This document shows positions 35,648-43,673 of a stretch of 64,000 nucleotides of DNA, piece by piece. Source of the stretch: Bacteroidota bacterium (GTDB lineage Bacteria; Bacteroidota; Ignavibacteria; Ignavibacteriales; Melioribacteraceae); contig JAHJUE010000022.1 of assembly GCA_018829205.1 (NCBI GenBank), positions 124,001 through 188,000 of the forward strand. Direction: 5' to 3'. The notes beneath the pieces are model-generated. The model made no database searches. It was not told the origin of the DNA and worked only from the letters and a program-made list of their open reading frames with translations. The stretch's first letter is position 1, and the number at the start of each line of letters is the position of its first letter. The position numbers were made by a program, and so were the translations under genes.

Positions 35648-36682
35648 TTAAATAACTGCTAAAACTCTTTTATCTGATACCGATTCTCTAATTATTAATT
35701 TGGGTTTTAATACAATTTTGGATTTTTCTAAATCGGATTTATTGCTGTTAATATCAGCAAGAAGTAATTTTACCGCCATTTCACCCATTATTTCTTTTGG
35801 CTGCCTTATTGCAGTTAATGGTGATTTTAAGAATGGCGCGAATTCCGAGTCGTCAAATGCTACAATTGATATATCTTCCGATATTTTTAGATTCTCTTCG
35901 TAAATTGCTTTTAATGCCCCGACAGTTATTAAATCACTGGTTGTGAAAATTGCCGAAGGACGTGTTTCAAGGTTTAATAAAAATTTAGTTTCAATATATC
36001 CGTTTTCAATTCTGTAGTCTTTACCAACTATATAATTAGAATTGACAATAATATTATGATCTTCTAAAGCTTTTTTATATCCTCTTAACCTTTCATTTGT
36101 AGTGTATGTATTTTTGAGCCCTAGTATTATAGCAATATCTCTATGGCCTAATGATATTAGGTGTTCTGTGGCAGTATATGAGCCCATATAATTATCGACA
36201 AGAACCGAATTTGTATTCAAAGACTCAAAACATCTGTCAAGCAATACCATTGGGTAATTCTCTTTTAAAAGTTCTTCAATGTGGGCTGATTCGATTCCAA
36301 CAGGCATAATAATGAATCCGTCAACACCTTTACTTAACAACAGCTCAATTTGCTCTTTTTCGGAATCGATACTTTCATCAGTATTGCATACAATTAAACT
36401 ATAACCGCTGCTATGCGCGTAATTCTGGATTATTCTTGTTACAAAAGCAAAAAACGGATTAGAAATATCAGGAACTACTAATCCGATTGAATGAGATTTT
36501 TTTAGTCTTAATCCCCTTGCCAAAGCATTTGGTCTATAATTTAATTCATTAGCGGCAGAAAGAATAAGATCTTTTGTCTTATCACTTATTCTATACTTTC
36601 TTGTATGACCATTAACAACTCGAGAGACAGTCGATATAGAAAGTCCTGTATATTCTGCAATATCAGCTAATTTACTTGTCAT
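35648..36682 (-). CDS. LacI-family transcriptional regulator
   Basis: A repressor of about 344 residues. The frame is open 19 codons further upstream, but the ATG at 36680-36682 is preferred. It begins directly before the helix-turn-helix (KLADIAEYTGLSISTVSRVVNGH), and the longer start at 36739 would lie upstream of the predicted transcription start. After the HTH comes the hinge (NALARGLRLKKSHSIGLVVPDISNPFF) and a periplasmic-binding-like effector domain containing DGFIIMP and STAIRQP-like (LTAIRQPKEIMG) segments. It is the first gene of the sugar locus and precedes the ABC importer. It probably releases DNA on binding a sugar from the locus and also regulates itself. Confidence 0.9.
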   Translation of the reverse strand: MTSKLADIAEYTGLSISTVSRVVNGHTRKYRISDKTKDLILSAANELNYRPNALARGLRLKKSHSIGLVVPDISNPFFAFVTRIIQNYAHSSGYSLIVCNTDESIDSEKEQIELLLSKGVDGFIIMPVGIESAHIEELLKENYPMVLLDRCFESLNTNSVLVDNYMGSYTATEHLISLGHRDIAIILGLKNTYTTNERLRGYKKALEDHNIIVNSNYIVGKDYRIENGYIETKFLLNLETRPSAIFTTSDLITVGALKAIYEENLKISEDISIVAFDDSEFAPFLKSPLTAIRQPKEIMGEMAVKLLLADINSNKSDLEKSKIVLKPKLIIRESVSDKRVLAVI

Positions 36683-36693
36683 AAAATTAATTT

Positions 36694-36709
36694 GCGCAAA
36701 GGTTTGCAC
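36694..36709. promoter_or_regulatory. Candidate LacI-type operator in front of the repressor gene
   Basis: GCGCAAAGGTTTGCAC is a near-palindrome lying one base downstream of the -10 box of the repressor promoter and 12 bases before its start codon. Occupancy would block transcription, the usual autoregulation layout. It shares 12 of 16 bases with the site in front of the ABC transporter gene. Confidence 0.65.
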
Positions 36710-36710
36710 T

Positions 36711-36739
36711 AATATAATATTTAAAGCTTTCCTTGTCAA
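36711..36739 (-). promoter_or_regulatory. Sigma-70-like promoter of the LacI-family gene
   Basis: On the minus strand TTGACA (36734-36739) and TATATT (36711-36716) are separated by exactly 17 bases. The predicted start of transcription near 36704 falls inside the candidate operator and upstream of the ATG at 36682. This is the best promoter match I see in the window. Confidence 0.65.
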
Positions 36740-37038
36740 TATAAAATTACAATTCAGAAAATATTTCCCGGATTATTGAGAATTTTGATTTTTAGTACAT
36801 GTACTGATCCGGTATTACAGTAAGGAGGTCTGATTGCCCTGCCCGTTGAAGGTCAATGACAATTTAAGTCCGCTAATGGAACGCAGATTTTTATGATTTA
36901 TTAAGATCGATTAAGATTATCATAAATAATCATAACGATCTGCGATCTATTTTTTTTCTTATATTTTTCAAAAAGACGATACAGTAAGTTATGTCCGGAT
37001 TTTTAGTTTTTATATTAAAACAGTCAGTTAAATTTATT
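36740..37038. other. Intergenic region between LacI gene and DUF2279 gene
   Basis: No convincing gene. It holds a perfect 12-base palindrome AGTACATGTACT (36794-36805), an isolated ribosome-binding-like AAGGAGGT (36822-36829) with only a 20-codon TTG frame behind it, and a long imperfect palindrome listed separately. Confidence 0.6.
36882..36944. repeat. Long imperfect palindrome (REP-like)
   Basis: The outer arms CGCAGAT (36882) and ATCTGCG (36938) and inner arms ATGATTTAT / ATAAATAATCAT fold the 63 bases into one interrupted hairpin, with ATTAAGAT repeated twice in the middle. A degenerate copy of its outer arm occurs on the opposite strand at 40843-40864. It is not followed by a T-run in the direction of the neighbouring gene, so a terminator role is unlikely. 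Confidence 0.55.
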
Positions 37039-37959
37039 TTAGTAATACAGCCAATGCCACCTTAATTCGCTCATTGAATTGAACTCAACAGCCGGGAAAG
37101 GCAGTTTGATAAAGGTTAATGCATGTAGGATAAATTGTAAAAACTTTGAGTCTGTTTTTATTTTGGTCCAATCAATATCTAAAGACAAAAAGTACTGACG
37201 GTACCGCTTTGTTTCCGGTATATCAACACCATTATAATTTTTAATATTTTCGAATTCTCCATACATTCCATTAGCCCCATACCCTGCCGCAATATTTAGC
37301 CATGAAGGAAGTATTTTATTGCCCACAAACTTGTTCACCGGCATTGATAACCAGTAAGTATGCCCGTTATAATCTTTCACCAACCGGTCTAATGCTGATT
37401 TACCGAGATACGAATTAGCCTTTTTAGAGTAGACGGATTCGGAATAACTGAACTTGTACTTTACAATTTGCTCATTAAATAAAACTTCTTGACCAAAGAC
37501 AAGAGCCGAACCAATAGTATTTGCGGCAATATCACTCCAAGAAAATCCGTATCCCTCATGAATTCCATCCATTATTTCTATCGGAGTTTGAAGAATTATT
37601 CCCAGGGTGGCGCCCAGGTAGAGAGCTTCACTTCTTGTATAGCCGGAGTTCAATAAGTAATTAAATCCGATGTAGCTGTAAACATAAGCGCCGAACGAAT
37701 GGCCGAACTTATCAACTTGTAAGAAACCTCTGCTGTCGTTATAAAAATGAAAAGGAACAACTTCCTTGTCCTTATACCATGTCCTACTTAGAAGGAACAA
37801 TGACCCTGCAGAAAAAGCTGCGGTATAACCTATTGCCTCGTAAATATTTTTTTTGTTTGCTTGAAGCGAATCGGAATTAAAAGAAATCTCTTGAGAATTT
37901 ACAACTGAAGTGACAAATAATAGATTTGTTAAAAATACCGCGGTAAATATTTTTTGCAT
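37039..37959 (-). CDS. DUF2279 family periplasmic/outer-membrane protein
   Basis: A 306-residue protein with a Sec signal ending near VNSQ. The conserved block RGFLQVDKFGHSFGAYVYSY and the later ETMDGIHEGYGFSWSD-like segment (EIMDGIHEGYGFSWSDIAANTIGS) are those of DUF2279, a family common in Bacteroidota with no known function, with hydrophobic segments that may insert in a membrane. It is not clearly part of the sugar locus: a 300-base gap with its own structures separates it from the repressor gene, though all are on the same strand. Confidence 0.72.
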   Translation of the reverse strand: MQKIFTAVFLTNLLFVTSVVNSQEISFNSDSLQANKKNIYEAIGYTAAFSAGSLFLLSRTWYKDKEVVPFHFYNDSRGFLQVDKFGHSFGAYVYSYIGFNYLLNSGYTRSEALYLGATLGIILQTPIEIMDGIHEGYGFSWSDIAANTIGSALVFGQEVLFNEQIVKYKFSYSESVYSKKANSYLGKSALDRLVKDYNGHTYWLSMPVNKFVGNKILPSWLNIAAGYGANGMYGEFENIKNYNGVDIPETKRYRQYFLSLDIDWTKIKTDSKFLQFILHALTFIKLPFPAVEFNSMSELRWHWLYY

Positions 37960-38011
37960 AAAAACAATCTCGTTTTTCTTATTAAAGAGATTACATAGTT
38001 ATTTTTATAAA

Positions 38012-38047
38012 ATCATTTTATTTGCAAGTATTTTTGTATATGTAATT
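38012..38047 (-). pseudogene. Remnant of a T9SS sorting-domain coding end
   Basis: These 36 bases match 39623-39658, the end of the nearby T9SS protein gene, at 35 of 36 positions. On the minus strand they still read TKILANKMIL followed by a stop, but no open frame leads into them. This is best explained as a leftover or stray copy of the C-terminal coding end of the neighbouring gene. Confidence 0.6.
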
Positions 38048-38117
38048 CCAAGGCAGTCTAGAACCTTGAAACTTGCCGGAGCATTTTACTTATTAAAAAG
38101 TAATGCAGTTTTTACGA

Positions 38118-39419
38118 CTAGTTAATATTTACATTATTCTTATTCGATAAAACATCAAACCAGTTTAATTTTCTCGTTAAATACATAAATAAAGCAAGAA
38201 TTATAAACAAAGCAATAACTCCAAATAGTAGAGCATAATCTTGCAATTGTAATATGATATACATTAAACCATAAAATAAAATCAGCTGCGTCGATATTAT
38301 CAAACTTATTTTGAAACTTGAATAAATGCTTTTTATGTAAAATCCGATAAGAATAATTATCAAAATACTAGAAATTAAATAAGAATATTTGAAAATAATG
38401 TATTCGGAAATTGATAATAAAAGTGAATAATATATAACTAAGGACAGGCCAACTAGAAGATATTGTATTGGATGAATTATTTTTTTGCTAAAAATTTCTA
38501 TCATAAAAAAGCTAATAAAGGTTAAAATAATAATTATTACGCCGTATTTTGAAGTTCTCATGGTTTTTTGATACTCATCTACTGGCATCAGCAGCTTAGC
38601 TCCAAAGGTACTTTTAAATATTTCGTAATTTTGATTTGACCAAATTTGCGGATATTCTCTGTTAAAATTATTTATTTCCCAATTTGCTGAAAAACCTTTT
38701 TCTGTAACTTCTCTCTCGGCCGGTAAATAAGAACCAATAAAACTTGGATTTTCCCATTTCGAAAACATTTTAACGTTAGTCATTTTCCCTAATGGAATAA
38801 ATTCAATCGAAGAACTTCCTCTTAAATTTATTTCAGCATAAAAGGATAATTGTTCATCATCGCTAAAATTTAATATTGAAGAAAAACCATTGTTAAAAAC
38901 CCCAATATTTTTTAAACCGGGCACAACTGACAAATTTGAATCATTTATTTTGAGTCTAACATTTTCTTCAATCCCTCTCAAATCTGAAATATTAAAAGAA
39001 ATATAATTTTCAATCGACGAGAGAATGCCGGTATTTTCTTTTAGATCTATAATCCTTGGGAAATTACCTTTTATTTTAATTTTTGATTTATAAAGAACAA
39101 CTTCATAAATTCCTCTATAACGAATTTCAGGAAGGAGTTCACATTCAATTTCTAAATTTTCAGGTAAATAATGCGTATAATTTTTGGTTGTTATTTTTTC
39201 ACCATCTTTATTAATACTAAAGAAAGTCTTTTCAACAGTTAAAATTGGACCGGCGACAGTTTGTTCTCCTGCCCAGCTTTTATAAATTTCTTGAACTGCC
39301 TCATTACGATAACCCTGTCTTTCAATGATTAATGATTGTATCATGTTTAAAGGGACAAATAAGACTACTACTATTCCCAAAATCAGTAATATTCTAATTG
39401 TAATTGAATCTTTTTTCAT
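38118..39419 (-). CDS. creD: CreD-family inner-membrane protein
   Basis: A 433-residue protein with one N-terminal membrane helix (residues 10-30), a periplasmic domain of about 270 residues and a cluster of five to six helices at the C-terminus. IERQGYRNEAVQEIYKSWAGEQTVAGPILTV is the CreD signature, and LLMPVDEYQKTMRTSKYGVIIIILTFISFF is the conserved junction to the C-terminal helices. CreD in enterobacteria responds to the CreBC system and affects envelope integrity and colicin tolerance; its molecular activity is unknown. No CreBC genes are nearby. Confidence 0.85.
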   Translation of the reverse strand: MKKDSITIRILLILGIVVVLFVPLNMIQSLIIERQGYRNEAVQEIYKSWAGEQTVAGPILTVEKTFFSINKDGEKITTKNYTHYLPENLEIECELLPEIRYRGIYEVVLYKSKIKIKGNFPRIIDLKENTGILSSIENYISFNISDLRGIEENVRLKINDSNLSVVPGLKNIGVFNNGFSSILNFSDDEQLSFYAEINLRGSSSIEFIPLGKMTNVKMFSKWENPSFIGSYLPAEREVTEKGFSANWEINNFNREYPQIWSNQNYEIFKSTFGAKLLMPVDEYQKTMRTSKYGVIIIILTFISFFMIEIFSKKIIHPIQYLLVGLSLVIYYSLLLSISEYIIFKYSYLISSILIIILIGFYIKSIYSSFKISLIISTQLILFYGLMYIILQLQDYALLFGVIALFIILALFMYLTRKLNWFDVLSNKNNVNIN

Positions 39420-39609
39420 TTTTCACCTTTTTGTTGACCGCTTAACTGACGTTATGTTACAACTCAACAGATAAATTAGTTCGCAGTTGAACTGTATAAT
39501 TAATAATAATTTTTTTTACATCCAGGTTAGTCAAGACAGTTATTTTATTCTCTTATTACCTGCCCGGTGACTTTTATCGGGACAATTTACTTATTAAAGA
39601 TGTTATGCT

Positions 39610-40449
39610 TCATTTTTCTAATATCATTTTATTTGCAAGTATTTTTGTATCTGTAATTAATCTATAATAATAAACTCCGCTGCTATAATTCTCTCCGTTA
39701 AATTCTAATTGATGTATACCAGAATTCCGATAACTATTAAACAAAGTTTCTACTTTTCTGCCAATCGCATCGTATAATTCAATTTTTACATTTCCGGGAA
39801 ATAAAAGTGTATATCTAATTATTGTTGATGGGTTAAATGGATTAGGATAATTCTGATAAAGTTGGATGTCATTTGATATAATATTTTCGTATTCGTTTAT
39901 ATCTGTAATTCCGGTATAGATGGAATCATTTATGACACAATTAAGAATTTTATAACTTGTTCTAAAAACCTCACTAACTTGATAAAGCACAATTCCGTAT
40001 TTATCCGAAATTGAATAATAAATATCAGTCAAAGAGTAGAACCTATAATTTCGAACTGTTGTTGAGGTCCCAAATATTTCTAAAGTGTCAATAGATTCTA
40101 AATAATTGCTGAAATTATCAATATTTCCCGGTTCTTCACCAACATTGGATTTTAGGTCAAACAAATTGATTTCTTCATGTTCTTCGTCGGCTCTCATATA
40201 AATAAAATTAGAATCCGCTCTTAAATAATCAAACAAACCAAGTAAAGCGCTGTTCTCCATTTTATAATATTTTTTGCCGTCACTAAAAGTTGTGTCAATA
40301 TTTATTGAAAAAAACAAAGAATCATTTGTAATCTGTTCATTTTCATATTTTTGATAACGCCAGCTATTCCCTACCTTTAAGGGGAAATAATCTTGCGATA
40401 AAGTCGTTGAGTAACAGATAATTATCAAAACAATTATTCTTGAAATCAT
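39610..40449 (-). CDS. Small secreted protein with T9SS sorting domain
   Basis: A 279-residue protein with a Sec signal (ends near LSQD). The first 190 residues are beta-rich (YFPLKVGNSWRYQKYEN, FEIFGTST-like segments) and resemble the DUF-type domain of secreted Ignavibacteria proteins that begin with a PLKVGNxWxY motif. The C-terminal 85 residues are a T9SS type A domain (YQNYPNPFNPSTIIRYTL, SGVYYYRLITDTKIL). No function is recognisable. Its extreme 3' end has a near-identical stray copy at 38012-38047. Confidence 0.75.
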   Translation of the reverse strand: MISRIIVLIIICYSTTLSQDYFPLKVGNSWRYQKYENEQITNDSLFFSINIDTTFSDGKKYYKMENSALLGLFDYLRADSNFIYMRADEEHEEINLFDLKSNVGEEPGNIDNFSNYLESIDTLEIFGTSTTVRNYRFYSLTDIYYSISDKYGIVLYQVSEVFRTSYKILNCVINDSIYTGITDINEYENIISNDIQLYQNYPNPFNPSTIIRYTLLFPGNVKIELYDAIGRKVETLFNSYRNSGIHQLEFNGENYSSGVYYYRLITDTKILANKMILEK

Positions 40450-40599
40450 TATTCTCTCATTATTTGAAGTATAACCAAGTTACAAATAACCTGCCTATTC
40501 TTAACTTTTATTTATTTCAAATTGACTTATTAAAAAATAATATACCTACTCAAGCTTATACTATCAATATCTTTATTATAATACATCGTATCCAATATT

Positions 40600-40635
40600 A
40601 AAAAGCTTTACCAGTAAATTGCGGTACCGCTTTTT
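40600..40635 (-). terminator. Hairpin terminator after the small membrane ORF
   Basis: Reading the minus strand, AAAAAGC pairs with GCTTTTT around an inner TACC/GGTA stem and a 10-base loop, then AATATT. It overlaps the stop codon of the small ORF at 40634. The placement directly behind an ORF supports both calls. Confidence 0.5.
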
Positions 40636-40795
40636 AAACCGTGACAAATAATTCTTCCTCTTCAATATCTTTTTCAATGCTTCTTATCCGCGCCCGGAGA
40701 AGAATATTTATAAAACCTAACAACCCGCCTATTATCCATATGTAAATTTGTTTTTCCGGCAATTTTTATTCTTCTTTTATTTCTAATGCAAACAT
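40634..40795 (-). pseudogene. Small single-helix membrane ORF with in-frame TAA at codon 10
   Basis: On the minus strand an ATG at 40793-40795 reads MFALEIKEE, then TAA at 40766-40768, and the same frame continues as LPEKQIYIWIIGGLLGFIN, then LLRARIRSIEKDIEEEELF to a stop at 40634. The second part looks like a genuine membrane helix followed by a charged amphipathic tail. Either translation starts at the TTG at 40760-40762, giving 42 residues, or this is a small gene broken by a nonsense change. A hairpin terminator follows at once. No family recognised. Confidence 0.35.
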
Positions 40796-40842
40796 AAACA
40801 CGTTTAACTCTTTATTGGATGTATTTTTTCTTACACCTTTTT

Positions 40843-40864
40843 AGATCGTTAAAATCTGCGCTCC
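40843..40864 (-). repeat. Degenerate half-copy of the 36.9 kb palindrome
   Basis: On the minus strand GGAGCGCAGATTTTAACGAT, starting at 40864, matches GGAACGCAGATTTTTATGAT at the left arm of the 36882-36944 palindrome in all but a few positions. The right arm is not present, so this is a decayed or partial copy. Confidence 0.4.
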
Positions 40865-41060
40865 GGTCAATCCAAATACAACGCGATATATATTCTTATA
40901 AATCAATATTCTCTTTCCTACAATTCTATTTATTCAATTCAATTCAGAAAAAACTCAGTTAAAACCCAGATTGGAAATTAATACCGCCGTTCAAACGTGC
41001 TAAAATATTTCCAGAATACTATAATGTGTATATAACTTTTCTATAAGTTTTGCATAAGCA

Positions 41061-41200
41061 AAGTATAATCTTTATATAACCCAAGTATAATCCTCATATA
41101 ACCAAGGTATAATCTTTATATAATCTTTATATAATCTTTATATAATCCAAGTATAATCCTCATATAGTCATACCATAAGAAAAGTATAACCCTTAAATAG
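41061..41200. repeat. AT-rich tandem array, unit about 22 bases with nested 11-base units
   Basis: The unit is close to AAGTATAATCYTYATATAAY and recurs at about 41071, 41094, 41115 and 41149, with a degenerate copy at 41183. Inside it the 11-base TTTATATAATC is repeated three times in a row (about 41115-41147). The copies diverge more toward the right end. No palindromic repeat with unique spacers, so not CRISPR. Confidence 0.75.
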
Positions 41201-41399
41201 GATGAATCCGCTATGAATCCAAGATGAATGGTATATAAATATAATGTCGGGATAAACTAACGTGTATTTGTAAAGAGACAACTTAACGGCGACTTATAAT
41301 TTTAGTCAAAACAAAGCGGCAAATACATAATCAAGGTTAGTTTTATGATCAATCCAGAATTGTGCATATAGTTTGTATTGGTAGATTCATAAAAACAAA

Positions 41400-41439
41400 A
41401 AACCTTGAGAACAGCTTTTAATAGCTATAATAGAGGTTT
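41400..41439 (-). terminator. 40-base two-tier hairpin element, copy A
   Basis: The outer arms AAACCT/AGGTTT and inner arms AGCT/AGCT form a two-tier hairpin; on the minus strand it is followed by TTTTTTGTTTTT. It is identical at 34 of 40 positions to the terminator behind the tRNA-Ser pair at 48553-48592. The nearest upstream minus-strand gene is the hybrid kinase, which ends 310 bases away. Confidence 0.55.
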
Positions 41440-41749
41440 AATTTTTACAAGCCGGGAGTCAGGGAGTCTATTTATAGTTGAAAATGCTTTGATTTTTACA
41501 TCAATTTAATCTTTCTTAATAATTGAATACCATAATGTGACCAACTTGATATTAAACTGGCAGACCATACCTAGTCAACATTAAATCATTTGTAATTTGA
41601 ACTAAAAATAGAATTAAAAGAATTTAATACAATTCTGCTCTGACGTTAAAATAAATAAAGAAGCAATAAGAACCAGGATTCCCATCAATTTTCACAATAA
41701 ATTAAAAATCTAAAAGTAGTAATTCAAACATTTTTTTAATAAAATAAAT

Positions 41750-43669
41750 TTATTGCATGGCTTTGTCTATAAGTTCTTTCAACTGCCCCATATTAAACGG
41801 TTTTTCAAGAACATATTTTACACCATGCTGTTTCTTTTTTTCTTCATTAATTTCTGCACTCCAGCCGGAGAGAACTGCTAGATTAATTTTGCCAGGATAA
41901 TTTTCATTTATAATATCGCACAGCTGCCAACCGCTCATACCGGGCATCCCAATATCTGTAAATACAAGATCATATTGGTTTTTCTCCAATAGTTCAAGAG
42001 CGTTTAAACCGCTCTCAGCAAGGTCGCCTTTATGTCCCAGAACTTCCAGTATCTGCAAGGCTGCTTCTCTTATTGTTGGATCATCGTCCACCCATAATAT
42101 TTTTGTGATACCTTTATAAGTTGGAACTTTTTGTTTTTCTATCTTTTCCTCATCTTCAAAAAATACAGGGAGCAATATTTCAATTGTTGTTCCTTTATCA
42201 GGTGCTGTTTCCTTTACATAGATTTCACCTTTATGTTCTTTAATTATGCTATAAGCGCCGCTTAATCCCATACCTCTTCCGGTTTCATATCCCTTTGTCG
42301 AAAAGAAAGGCTGGAATATTCTGAGTTTTGTATCCTCATCCATTCCTGTGCCGGTATCACTTATTCTAACAAATACATCTTCATTTAATTCTCCGGTTTC
42401 GATTTTAATTTTGCCGCCTTTAGGCATTGCCTCAACAGAATTTTTAATTAGGTTATACAAAACTGATTTTAATTCAGAAGCATTCCCATTAATATCTTCA
42501 ACATTTTTCAAATCAGTTTCTAAAGAAATAACTATTCCGTTCTTTTCAGCAGAGTCTTTCCATAAAGGTCTTGACTGAATAATAACTTCATTTATAAGCA
42601 AATTTATATTTACCGAGTTAAGCTGATTCTCAATTTGTTTTTTACCGCTAAACCGCTGCAGCAGTTTAATTCTATTTGCAGCATCACTTGCAGAAGTGTT
42701 TGCCGTTTCAAGGTAGCTTCTTACACTTTCCGGAAGATCGGTATTTAGCAATGCTAGCTCAATGTAGCTAGTTATAGACTGAAGAGAGTTATTAAAATCA
42801 TGAGCTACCGCTGAGGACATTTCGCCAATAGCGCTTAAACGTTGACTTTCAATTATGGCTTTTTCCGCTTTCTTGCTCTCGGTGATGTCTTCATCTGCCC
42901 CGCGATATCCTGTTAAATTCCCGGAATCATCAAAAACTGGGCTGCCACTTGTTGACATATACACCAATTGGCCGTTTTTGTGTATATTAATATTTTCAAA
43001 ATTGCTGAGAATGCCGTTCTTCGAGAATATCTCAAAGGCAGTTTTCTTTAATTCTTCCCTATTTTCAGGGGTAAAAAAGTCATAAAAATATTTTTTGCCA
43101 ACAACTTCATCGGGCGTATAACCCAGCAACGATTCTATTACCGGGCTTGAATATGTGTAAAGGCCATTGGTGTCAACTTCCCAGATCCATTCCTGGGCTG
43201 ATTCAGTAACCTGCCTGAAACGATTCTCATTTTCTTTTAGTTTACGTACGGCTAATATGTGGGCAGCTTTTACCTTTGCATCAGCAAGAGCATTTTTTAT
43301 AGAGAATGGTAGTCTTTCCGGCCTATCTTTCAAAACATAATCAACAGCACCCTTTTTCAGCAAATCAATAGCTGTTTCTTCACCAATAGATCCTGAAACG
43401 CAGATAAAAGGAACTTCGGGACATATTGTTTTACAAATTTCCAGTGAACCGAACGCGTCAAAGCCGGGCAGTTTAAAATCGGAAAGAATAATATCAAATT
43501 TGTTTTCTTGCAATGCTGATGTAAATTCTGCCTCATTTTCCACATGAGTTAAATCAAGATTGAAAGCGGAATCAGATAATATTTCAGTTAATAATTCCAC
43601 ATCATGTATTGAGTCCTCCAAAATCAGTATCTTTAGCGCTGTTTTTTCTAAAGGAAGTTCTTTTTCCAT
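41750..43669 (-). CDS. Hybrid sensor histidine kinase (REC-PAS-HisKA-HATPase-REC)
   Basis: A cytoplasmic kinase of 639 residues from the start chosen here. The ATG at 43667-43669 has AGGGGAT 9-10 bases upstream and begins just after the response-regulator stop; the frame also has an ATG nine codons earlier that would overlap that gene by 23 bases. Domains: receiver (D64 in DIILSDFKLPG), PAS (about 145-265), HisKA with H290 in AVAHDFNNSLQ, HATPase (N410, DTGTGMDED, GRGMGLSGAYSI), and a C-terminal receiver (D572 in LVFTDIGMPGMSG). No membrane segment. It probably takes phosphate from or gives it to the adjacent response regulator and large kinase. Confidence 0.88.
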   Translation of the reverse strand: MEKELPLEKTALKILILEDSIHDVELLTEILSDSAFNLDLTHVENEAEFTSALQENKFDIILSDFKLPGFDAFGSLEICKTICPEVPFICVSGSIGEETAIDLLKKGAVDYVLKDRPERLPFSIKNALADAKVKAAHILAVRKLKENENRFRQVTESAQEWIWEVDTNGLYTYSSPVIESLLGYTPDEVVGKKYFYDFFTPENREELKKTAFEIFSKNGILSNFENINIHKNGQLVYMSTSGSPVFDDSGNLTGYRGADEDITESKKAEKAIIESQRLSAIGEMSSAVAHDFNNSLQSITSYIELALLNTDLPESVRSYLETANTSASDAANRIKLLQRFSGKKQIENQLNSVNINLLINEVIIQSRPLWKDSAEKNGIVISLETDLKNVEDINGNASELKSVLYNLIKNSVEAMPKGGKIKIETGELNEDVFVRISDTGTGMDEDTKLRIFQPFFSTKGYETGRGMGLSGAYSIIKEHKGEIYVKETAPDKGTTIEILLPVFFEDEEKIEKQKVPTYKGITKILWVDDDPTIREAALQILEVLGHKGDLAESGLNALELLEKNQYDLVFTDIGMPGMSGWQLCDIINENYPGKINLAVLSGWSAEINEEKKKQHGVKYVLEKPFNMGQLKELIDKAMQ

Positions 43670-43673
43670 AAAA

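Larger units (their letters stand above)
40796..41749. other. Non-coding stretch between small ORF and histidine kinase gene
   Basis: About 950 bases without a convincing gene on either strand. It holds the half-palindrome at 40843, an AT-rich tandem array (41061-41200) and a terminator-like hairpin (41400-41439), all listed separately. Between 41450 and 41749 I see only AT-rich sequence, including the small direct repeat GGGAGTCAGGGAGTC near 41454. Confidence 0.6.

Noticed and set aside
36683-36739. Longer LacI start at 36739
   Set aside because: The extra 19 residues precede the helix-turn-helix without similarity, and this start would lie upstream of the predicted transcription start, within the -35 box.
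36834-36896. 20-codon TTG-initiated ORF behind a perfect AAGGAGGT
   Set aside because: Too short, runs into the palindrome and has no recognisable product. The ribosome-binding-like string is likely chance.
39553-39578. Hairpin CCCGGT/ATCGGG between the creD-like and T9SS genes
   Set aside because: Short stem with a wobble pair and no T-run on either side; not supported as a terminator.
41061-41200. Possible CRISPR array
   Set aside because: Units are AT-rich direct repeats in tandem without unique spacers of constant length, and no cas gene is near.
41613-41684. Possible 23-residue membrane peptide MGILVLIASLFIL on the minus strand
   Set aside because: Very short, no ribosome-binding site, no terminator after it; AT-rich DNA yields such frames by chance.
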